Below are positions 56,789 to 64,000 of a stretch of 64,000 nucleotides of DNA, piece after piece. The stretch covers positions 1 through 64,000 of IMG/VR virus record IMGVR_UViG_3300022916_000007, one strand, 5' to 3'. Under the pieces are notes generated by a model. That model had not been told where the DNA came from. It ran no database searches and saw only the letters and a list, made by a program, of their open reading frames with translations. The stretch's first letter is position 1. Every line of letters begins with the position of its first letter. The stretch comes from a virus. The position numbers were made by a program, and so were the translations under genes.

Positions 56789-59700
56789 TTAGCTCCCCTT
56801 TTTCAAAAGTTCATCCAAAGTGTCTGTTGAGGCCTCATAATTTGAATCAGTAGGCCAGCCAATCATATTTTTCCTAAATAATGGTGCCCTATTAAACCCA
56901 TCAAAGTCAAGCCCTGGCTGAATGTCGTGTATTGCTGTAAATGCAACTGTCACTGCTAAATATTGAGGCATTACATACCCTGGGGCAGTCTCCCAAGTAA
57001 CATTTGTAATATCAAAGTCTAACGATGTTATATAACCAGCTAAACCTTTTCCACCATAATTTTTAAAGTTAGCATGAACCCTTTGAAGCTTGGTATCATC
57101 ATCACCTTGCTTGCCAACAATTCTTTCAGCATCCTTGTAACTGTAGTTTGTTGTAATATAATCACCAACCCTTAACCTAATTATCGGATCTGCTATAGGC
57201 AACTGCGAAAATGGGATAGTTTGATCTTTAATGTTTTTTTCCCCAGCATTATATTGATGATATACAAAAGTAACTAACTTGTTTATTTTATCGTACATAT
57301 AATCCATATCTTTAGGGCTCATCGCCGCAACTATAAAACTTAATGCTAATGTCCTCCCAGTGCCTGCAAGGTTAGGAACTACATCTGAGCGTCCATAAAA
57401 TGATTCTGCGCTCCAGGAAGGAGAAAATGATTGGCCTAAATTAGTTAAAAATGCATGAAAAGATATAACTTCATTAGTTCTTAAATCATGAAAATAAAAC
57501 GGACAATATTCAGCCTCTAATAGATTCTCCACCTTAACAACTGTTTCTAATGGTATTCTTTCAATTTTATTTTTTATAATAAATTGATTTTCTTTATTAT
57601 TAAGCAGTACATCTTTTCCACCAATATTATTTCCATAAATAATTGAACTTAAATTTGAAACACTTGTCTCATTTTTAGCAACATGTTTAACAACCATTCT
57701 TTTAGCCTTAGTATGGACTGGATTTTCCTCTATTACAATAGACAACTTCGGTTCCAAATCATCTCTAAACTCAGTAAATGATAACGTTCCATCATCAAGC
57801 AAACTATCTAAATATGGAACCTGAACCACTGGCAACCAAGTCTCACCCATCAAAAAGCCTGCACCAGATGAAATTCTTAAAGGATTAAATATCTTTCCTT
57901 TCCCTGGCGCAAACGCAGCAGGGGATGGAATCCATGATAAAACTGATGGCCCTGCTCTCAATGTAATGTCTGCCACACTTCTTTTTGCAAACGAACTATT
58001 ATCTTCTAACCCTATTGCGGCTAAAGCACTTGCTAGTCCACCACCCGAAGTTTCTTCATCAATATTTCTAACATTTGGGTTCATAGCAGTTAGCAATAAA
58101 TTATTTAAAACCCATTTAAGGATTTTTACACCACCTGTTCTATTATATTCCCTAGCTATACCATTGAAAAAGTTTATATATGGATTCTCTAATGAGCCAA
58201 ACGAGTCAATTGACTTGCCAACTAAAGATAAGGCCCCAAACACACCAAAAAATGAAGCCTCAAGAGCCTCTACAACATCTTCACCAAAATTACTTTGCCC
58301 CATCCTCCTTGCAGCAAACACCCGATCAGGTGTGTAAAATTGGCCCCATGTTTTATTTGTACCATTAGACATTGTATGGTTGACATTATTATCAATATCA
58401 AATATACTGACAAGATTAGTTAAACTTCCATCATTAGTTTTGTTCTGTTGTTCTTTAACTAGCTTATTTCCCAAAGCTTTCAAACTATCCCATGAAAACA
58501 TCTTGCCTGAGCTAAAGTATTTTGATCCATCTATTCTAGGCGGATCTCCAGCACTTGGGTTCCATAACTTTTCTTTGCTAGCCTCAAAATCTTGAAAAGT
58601 ACTCTCATCTATATAACCTTCTTTTTTGAACTTTGTTGTGCTAGAGTCAAATGTCTTTGGCCCGAACCTATTCTCATTAAAAGCATTTGATAATCTTTGT
58701 ATACCATATTTTTTATAATTAGAATAGCCAGCCTTCCCTTTAATAAATTCTGGATCTACTCCAGCACCAGGACTGTCAGAGTTGTTGTGTCCAGCAATTT
58801 TACTTGCAGCGACACCTTCACCCTTACTAAACTCATCATAAACCCCACCCTCACCATCAGATCTAAATTGCTCAGGTTTAAACATATATGCATTATAACT
58901 TTTACCCTTAGCTTTTGTTTGTAAGATTTCATTACCAACAGTGACAGATAAAATTTTCGTACCATATGTTGTTTTTAACTCTAGGTCAACTGTAGTTAAC
59001 CCTGAATTTTTAAAATAAGCCTCTAAAACTTTATTATTAATCTCCTTGAAATGTTCCCCTAAAACACCCTTGTATTGACCTTCAAAAGATTTGGGATTTG
59101 ATGATGCTTCACCATTAATAACAGTTGCGTTAGGGTTAACATTAAACTTCAACAACTTGTCAAGATAGCTATTTAAGTTGCCAACTAGACCAATTAACTT
59201 TTTATTCCTACTTAAAACTTCACCAAAAACACTTAGACCGCTGAGCTTATTTACCTTTGCACCATCAATAAAAAACCCAAGAACAGAATTGGGTATTGTA
59301 CCATCTTCTGCAAATATATTATCGGGAGAATATATTGATTTTCTATTTAAGCTACCATGAGCATTAGGATTTGCTGAAAATACCTTAAACACCTCAAACA
59401 AACTAGTGTCTAATGTCTTAGTTAATTCCACAAGAGGATCTTTAGTTGCAGGCAAGTTGATTAAAATAGAACTATTGACGGAGTTAGCATATGTGCCCAT
59501 TGTCATCTTTAAAGAGGAAAATTTGGGCGGATTAGAACTTTGAGGAACACCGCCATATTGTTCAACTTCTTCTATAGTCTTACCAGGACTTCCACCAGTT
59601 TTTGGAGAATATCCAGGTAAATCATTTGGCAATACATGCTTAGCGCCTGCCCAAGACGGTCCCTCTAAAATATCTCTAATAACATCTTCAGCATTATAAC

Positions 59701-59908
59701 TTGGTGAATATGGGACGCTAGTTAATTCATGAGCAGGACCAATTTTTAAAGTACTGCCAAAATTAAGAACAGATTTATCTTTTGGTAAATTTTTAGTGTT
59801 GTTATCCTCTTTTACCAAAACATCACTAGCCATATTTTGACTGTCAAACCTATTCTTTTTAATAAGCCTGCCCAAAGTCTCTCTTCCCCTTTTTTCCAAA
59901 TCTGACAT
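56789..59908 (-). CDS. Large virion protein, likely baseplate/tail (1039 aa)
   Basis: The last 200 residues have SFHAFLTNLGQSFSPSW and YGRSDVVPNLAGTGRTLALSF, then GYVMPQYLAVTVAFTAIHD, a pattern I know from tail or baseplate-associated proteins of large myoviruses. The middle (residues about 350-600) is glycine/lysine-rich. Overlaps the tape measure stop by one base. The exact role is not resolved. Confidence 0.7.
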   Translation of the reverse strand: MSDLEKRGRETLGRLIKKNRFDSQNMASDVLVKEDNNTKNLPKDKSVLNFGSTLKIGPAHELTSVPYSPSYNAEDVIRDILEGPSWAGAKHVLPNDLPGYSPKTGGSPGKTIEEVEQYGGVPQSSNPPKFSSLKMTMGTYANSVNSSILINLPATKDPLVELTKTLDTSLFEVFKVFSANPNAHGSLNRKSIYSPDNIFAEDGTIPNSVLGFFIDGAKVNKLSGLSVFGEVLSRNKKLIGLVGNLNSYLDKLLKFNVNPNATVINGEASSNPKSFEGQYKGVLGEHFKEINNKVLEAYFKNSGLTTVDLELKTTYGTKILSVTVGNEILQTKAKGKSYNAYMFKPEQFRSDGEGGVYDEFSKGEGVAASKIAGHNNSDSPGAGVDPEFIKGKAGYSNYKKYGIQRLSNAFNENRFGPKTFDSSTTKFKKEGYIDESTFQDFEASKEKLWNPSAGDPPRIDGSKYFSSGKMFSWDSLKALGNKLVKEQQNKTNDGSLTNLVSIFDIDNNVNHTMSNGTNKTWGQFYTPDRVFAARRMGQSNFGEDVVEALEASFFGVFGALSLVGKSIDSFGSLENPYINFFNGIAREYNRTGGVKILKWVLNNLLLTAMNPNVRNIDEETSGGGLASALAAIGLEDNSSFAKRSVADITLRAGPSVLSWIPSPAAFAPGKGKIFNPLRISSGAGFLMGETWLPVVQVPYLDSLLDDGTLSFTEFRDDLEPKLSIVIEENPVHTKAKRMVVKHVAKNETSVSNLSSIIYGNNIGGKDVLLNNKENQFIIKNKIERIPLETVVKVENLLEAEYCPFYFHDLRTNEVISFHAFLTNLGQSFSPSWSAESFYGRSDVVPNLAGTGRTLALSFIVAAMSPKDMDYMYDKINKLVTFVYHQYNAGEKNIKDQTIPFSQLPIADPIIRLRVGDYITTNYSYKDAERIVGKQGDDDTKLQRVHANFKNYGGKGLAGYITSLDFDITNVTWETAPGYVMPQYLAVTVAFTAIHDIQPGLDFDGFNRAPLFRKNMIGWPTDSNYEASTDTLDELLKKGS

Positions 59909-62900
59909 TAATTACTTCTCCCAGACGCTCTTGGGCTAGTCACCTCTTTTGCCACCTTCTCAATAAAGTCATTAAACTTCTCATTTCCAATATACAATGA
60001 AACATTAACCTCTGGTGACACTTTAGCAACATTGATGCTTGTTGAAGATCCCGCACTAATCTTATTAATTGAATCATCTGCAACATGTACTTCTGCATAC
60101 TCTGGAAGTTTAATCTTCAAAAACTCATCACTATCAATAACCTTTCCGAAAAGCTGCTCCAACCCAGGATCATGAGCGAAAATACCACTTTCAGCCACTG
60201 CATTTTGTGACATTTTTGTCAATGCTTGATTGGTTTCTTTTTGGGCAACTTCTTTCTGTGCGTCTGTAAATGCTTGTTTCTCATACTCTTTCCTAGTTTT
60301 TGGATCATATAACTTAACAAGTTCGCTCATACTTTTTAATTGTTTCTCTTGGATATCTTCCATGTCCTTACCGCTTGTCTTATATTGCCTTTCTTTCTCG
60401 GCCAAAGCATTAATAATTTTACCTGCCTGCACGCCTCGGTCGTTTATTTTTTTCTGGGCCTCAAGTATATTCTTATATTGTGGCGCATTTCTATCGCCCA
60501 CCGCAATCCTTTTCTTTAAATAGCCTGACAACTCTAATTCTGGAACTTTTTTAACTAAGGTTTGAACTGCCTCGGGTAAATTTTTTATCTCACCCCTAAA
60601 TCTTGCATGTAAATATTGCATATCGTCGAGAAAATTCTCTGTATCTTTTTTTCGCTTTATAGATAGCTCTACAATATCCTGCTCTAGCTTAGCTCTGTTT
60701 TTTAGCCCAACCTCTACTTTTAAAGCCGCCCTATCAACCTCCATTTTCTTCGCAATTATTTCAGTCTCAAGACGTTTGGCAGCAACAAGCATGGCTGAAG
60801 CAACCCTAGACGCCTGTTCAACTACTGTTTTATCTTTCAAAGCCTCCTCATCGCCCTTCAATGCCGCCATTAACTTACCCAAACTGCCATCATTAGTGTT
60901 GCCTGATAACTCTTTTACCTTTTTCAACAATTGCAATTTAACGGCGTCACTTAACCCGCTCAGATCATCTCCAGCTTTTTTTATACTAGCTACCATGTAA
61001 TCTGTATGGGCCTTTTCTAAATTATATGACTTTGTTGCTTGACCTAACTCTGAATTTAAAAGCTTCATTTTGTCAATATTTGCATTAATAACTTTATTTT
61101 GTTCATCAAAATACACCTTTAATGATGACACAATTCCCTTTATACCTTTTCTTAGTTTCTCTTCACCAGTTTCCAAAGAATAAATAAACCCCGTAAGTGC
61201 CCCCACCGCACCACCAACAGCTATGCCCATCGGACCAAACATACTCCCAACCATGGCACCACTCAAAGCACCACCACCAATTCCAGATACAGCAGCCCCA
61301 GTAGAGCCTGCACCAAAGGCAGCACGACCTGAATATGCGCCCAAAGCACCAACACCAGCCCCCGCAAGTTTGCCAAGAGCACCCGCACCACCAGTCTTGC
61401 CAATACCCCCTATCGCAGCAGATAACAAACCAGGGCCAACCGTTCCGACAAGCATACCAGCAATAACCTTATCCCCATTATCTTTCCACCAATCTACAAT
61501 CCACTTTTTCATATTTTTTAATAAATCATGAATACCATTTTTTATTTTATCATACTTAGACTGTAATCCATCTAAAATGCCGTCTACAAATGGTGATATG
61601 TTTTCATGCCATATTTTCATCCCCGCCGCAAACATTAACTCCCAATTATCAATAGCAATTTTTTTAAGCTTTCCCCACATTCTCCAAAACCAATCACTTA
61701 AACTTTCCCATAATGTTTTTAATGGCTTTTCTAAGTCTTTCCAAACATCTGAAAACGCTGCTACAATTGGCTTAGTCCATTCCATTCCAGGAGCAAACTT
61801 TGATACCCTTGCCGGATCATTAATCAACTCAACAATTGTTACTATCATATTACCAATTATTCGTATTACAGCACCACTAATTTGTCCAAACAAGGTTAAG
61901 AATACCTTTTTAAGCCCAACCAATGCTGCTTCTATATCTAAGCCCCCAGCTTTAAAAATACTAATAATTTTATCCCAAAATGTTCCAAAGGCATTAGGTG
62001 CGTTTTTTTCAATGTCTTTAAATAAATTCTCTAATGTTTTTTGTAATTCCTCACCTTTTTCTGTAAATATTTCAAAAAACCTAGAAGTTTGTGCAGCAAA
62101 TCCTTCAGCCGCATCTGAATGTTCTAGGAACTCTTTTGTTGCCAGTTTGGTTATTTTATATACCTTTCTTAATCCCACAGTTAAATCCGCCGTCAAGCCC
62201 GTTTGTCTTGCCCACACTTTTGTTCCCCTTTCGAAACCTTTTGTCATTGCATCCCAAATGCCAGTAAATTGATGGCCAGATTTTACTAGCCTTTCAATCT
62301 CTTCCTTAAGTTCACTCACCCTTTGTTTATCAGTCTTCTTTTTAGCCTGAGATTTATCTAGTTGTTTATTAATCTCTTCAATAGATTTACCTTGGTTTCT
62401 AGTGGAAAACGCTGCTTTTGCAGTTGCCTCATCTAACCCAGTTGTTTGAGCTAATAACATAATTTGTCTTCTAGACATTGTTTCAGTTGATCTTCCTAAC
62501 CTAGAGAACTCTTTTCTTATTGTTTCAATACGTTTTGTTGGATCTTCCTCTTTCATCATTCGTAATGAGTCAATTTGTACACCAAAAGCTCTCGACAACA
62601 TAGCCACGTTCTTTGATGCATCTTTGAAGGTATCAAAAGCCTTAACAATACCAGCAACTTTCTTAATTTCAAGGCCCAAAGACCTCGTTCTCATCGCTGC
62701 TGCTGCCATTTGTTTTGTAGTAAGGCCTCCCCAAGAGGCAATATCAACCTTCATTTCACCAATATCTTTAGCGATCAATTTGGCACTAACATTAAAGGCT
62801 TTCGCTAAGGCTTGTGCTGAGTCATGAATATCTCTTAAAATACCTAACATTGGCTTACCACTAGCCAAAGACTCTCTTGCTATTTCTTGCATAGCCTCTG

Positions 62901-64000
62901 CACTTAACGTTAACCCCTTGTTAAACAACATCAATAATTTTTGAGAGTTTGGATCAGCAAGTTGACCCATAATAGCCTCAACAGTTGGGCCTAAATTCTT
63001 AACTAACTCAGCAGCAAGGGCAAGAACTTCCCCTCTAAAATATCTAAATTGTCTAAATGCTGACTTAGATGCTTTTGCCATGTTAATAGCAAACCTTGCG
63101 ACACCCCTTTCTAAATTACCATATTCAGCACGAAGCTTTTCTAATTCTTGTCTCCACTGAGAAACACCTGAGTACATTTCTGTTGCAGTATTCCAGAAAA
63201 ATACCATTAACTTAACTGTAGATGACAATATCAAGTTTATTATATTAAGAACTGTTTCCATCGAAGCTTTTATTATGTTTGCAGCCGATTTAAAGGCAGT
63301 TGCCAATAAATTACCAACAGTATCAGCAATGCTTTTTAAAATATTTTGTAAGCTTTCAAATGGTGAAGTAATAACAGATAATAAATTACTCAAAACATCG
63401 CTAACAAAGCTATGCATATGAGAAAACACATCCTCAATTGCCATAAATACTTCTTTGAATATAGTTTCAGTTAAATTGCCAAACTCCTTTAAAATATCTG
63501 GTATTATTGGGAATTGACCTAAAAATATATCAATCATCTGGCCCATAAAGTTTTTAATAGAACCATATAAACCAATAACAGCATGTTTTAACACATCATA
63601 CATAGCTTTCATTGGCTCTGCAAACGAACTATAAATAACCTTCCCCACAGACTCAAACCCCACACCAACTGTTTTTAATGCATCTCCTAAAATATCTAAA
63701 GCAGTTGTAAAGCCTGCTAAGACAACAGATACCCCAATTTCAAAAACTTTAAACACGCCCTTGGCAACAAACCATAAGCCCTTTAAAGCTGCCGTATACA
63801 ATTTAATCTGTGCTTTGCCAACCAACATAACCTTTTGGGTGAGTGTTAGGTTTTTCCACAACAAATGATAAGATTTAATTAAACCTTTTACTGAATGCCA
63901 CCATTGTTTATGTACAGGAATAAGATCGCCACTAACTTCACCCAAAGACTTGATATAGTCTATCTGATCGTTTAAAGCTCTGTTCAATGTTTCCTCTGAT
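59908..64000 (-). CDS. Tail tape measure protein, 5' end outside the window
   Basis: The frame stays open to the right edge (S-E-E-T-L before a TTG at 63987), so the true start lies outside. It is long and helical, with a hydrophobic glycine/alanine segment (about 61210-61470; LSGAMVGSMFGPMGIAVGG) and coiled coils. YGNLERGVARFAIN and MRMMKEEDPTKRIETIRK-like blocks are typical of tape measure proteins, which set tail length and reach the host membrane. At least 1360 residues are visible. Confidence 0.87.
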   Translation of the reverse strand, partial: SEETLNRALNDQIDYIKSLGEVSGDLIPVHKQWWHSVKGLIKSYHLLWKNLTLTQKVMLVGKAQIKLYTAALKGLWFVAKGVFKVFEIGVSVVLAGFTTALDILGDALKTVGVGFESVGKVIYSSFAEPMKAMYDVLKHAVIGLYGSIKNFMGQMIDIFLGQFPIIPDILKEFGNLTETIFKEVFMAIEDVFSHMHSFVSDVLSNLLSVITSPFESLQNILKSIADTVGNLLATAFKSAANIIKASMETVLNIINLILSSTVKLMVFFWNTATEMYSGVSQWRQELEKLRAEYGNLERGVARFAINMAKASKSAFRQFRYFRGEVLALAAELVKNLGPTVEAIMGQLADPNSQKLLMLFNKGLTLSAEAMQEIARESLASGKPMLGILRDIHDSAQALAKAFNVSAKLIAKDIGEMKVDIASWGGLTTKQMAAAAMRTRSLGLEIKKVAGIVKAFDTFKDASKNVAMLSRAFGVQIDSLRMMKEEDPTKRIETIRKEFSRLGRSTETMSRRQIMLLAQTTGLDEATAKAAFSTRNQGKSIEEINKQLDKSQAKKKTDKQRVSELKEEIERLVKSGHQFTGIWDAMTKGFERGTKVWARQTGLTADLTVGLRKVYKITKLATKEFLEHSDAAEGFAAQTSRFFEIFTEKGEELQKTLENLFKDIEKNAPNAFGTFWDKIISIFKAGGLDIEAALVGLKKVFLTLFGQISGAVIRIIGNMIVTIVELINDPARVSKFAPGMEWTKPIVAAFSDVWKDLEKPLKTLWESLSDWFWRMWGKLKKIAIDNWELMFAAGMKIWHENISPFVDGILDGLQSKYDKIKNGIHDLLKNMKKWIVDWWKDNGDKVIAGMLVGTVGPGLLSAAIGGIGKTGGAGALGKLAGAGVGALGAYSGRAAFGAGSTGAAVSGIGGGALSGAMVGSMFGPMGIAVGGAVGALTGFIYSLETGEEKLRKGIKGIVSSLKVYFDEQNKVINANIDKMKLLNSELGQATKSYNLEKAHTDYMVASIKKAGDDLSGLSDAVKLQLLKKVKELSGNTNDGSLGKLMAALKGDEEALKDKTVVEQASRVASAMLVAAKRLETEIIAKKMEVDRAALKVEVGLKNRAKLEQDIVELSIKRKKDTENFLDDMQYLHARFRGEIKNLPEAVQTLVKKVPELELSGYLKKRIAVGDRNAPQYKNILEAQKKINDRGVQAGKIINALAEKERQYKTSGKDMEDIQEKQLKSMSELVKLYDPKTRKEYEKQAFTDAQKEVAQKETNQALTKMSQNAVAESGIFAHDPGLEQLFGKVIDSDEFLKIKLPEYAEVHVADDSINKISAGSSTSINVAKVSPEVNVSLYIGNEKFNDFIEKVAKEVTSPRASGRSN

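Noticed and set aside
52825-63987. Plus-strand frames of 60-230 codons opposite the virion genes
   Set aside because: They lie fully within long minus-strand genes with typical composition and have no ribosome sites or motifs.
1-64000. CRISPR arrays, tRNA genes, insertion sequences, integrase or attachment sites
   Set aside because: No regular spacer-repeat array, no recognisable cloverleaf in the few gaps, and no transposase or integrase motif was seen in any frame I read.

Overview
The window looks like part of a large AT-rich genome of a tailed dsDNA phage, probably a myovirus. Evidence: a long tape-measure-like protein, a baseplate LysM protein and two large tail/baseplate proteins at the right end; a T4 gp32-like single-strand binding protein, RecA/UvsX, DnaB-type helicase, 5'-3' exonuclease and two DNA polymerases (DnaE type and PolA type); a phage-style nucleotide set (class II ribonucleotide reductase, ThyX, dUTPase, Nudix); tightly packed genes with ATGA overlaps; and no recognised tRNA, rRNA or cellular housekeeping operon. 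The host cannot be told from this sequence. Almost everything is on the minus strand; the exceptions are three short plus-strand operons between 2468 and 5276.

Layout (left to right, most genes reading right to left): 1-6.5 kb is a promoter-rich accessory region of small repeat proteins, decayed copies and a promoter-to-terminator unit without a normal gene. 6.5-17.8 kb holds ParB-like, zincin-protease and HAD-fusion proteins, then dNTP metabolism (Nudix, dUTPase, ThyX). 17.9-21.3 kb is dnaE. 21.3-28.5 kb has small genes, two methyltransferases and a possible cysteine-peptidase-like protein. 28.5-37.7 kb has an AAA ATPase, a DPPY methyltransferase, an intein-bearing class II RNR, the helicase and the exonuclease. 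37.7-46.5 kb has more small genes, three proteins starting with an FVSNSS motif and a DnaK. 46.7-52.8 kb has intein-bearing recA, ssb, an HD protein and polA. 52.8-64 kb encodes virion baseplate and tail proteins; the tape measure runs off the right edge.

The most striking content is a family called here the GDxVW family: about 43 small proteins (57-170 aa) with an N-terminal Y-K-x-G-D-x-V-W-[VI] motif, then after 10-40 residues Y-x-G-[PLV]-[AVG]-[IV]-[IV], and often a C-terminal W-[IV]-x-x-K-[VI]-K. They are laid head to tail in arrays joined by 1-8 base overlaps. A second family, here WYLNG, has 20-22 residue repeats (W-Y-L-N-G-x-x-H-R-x-D-G-P-A) and a constant C-terminal domain; it usually leads an operon of GDxVW genes. 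Both families are expressed from one promoter type: TTAACA (as GGTTAACAAA), a 17-base spacer, and an extended -10 (TGTGnTATAAT). I found 15 copies, one of them cut by the left edge. This resembles host sigma70 promoters, so these genes are probably early. I infer that the arrays are rapidly diversifying phage accessory or host-takeover genes; no function is shown by the sequence itself.
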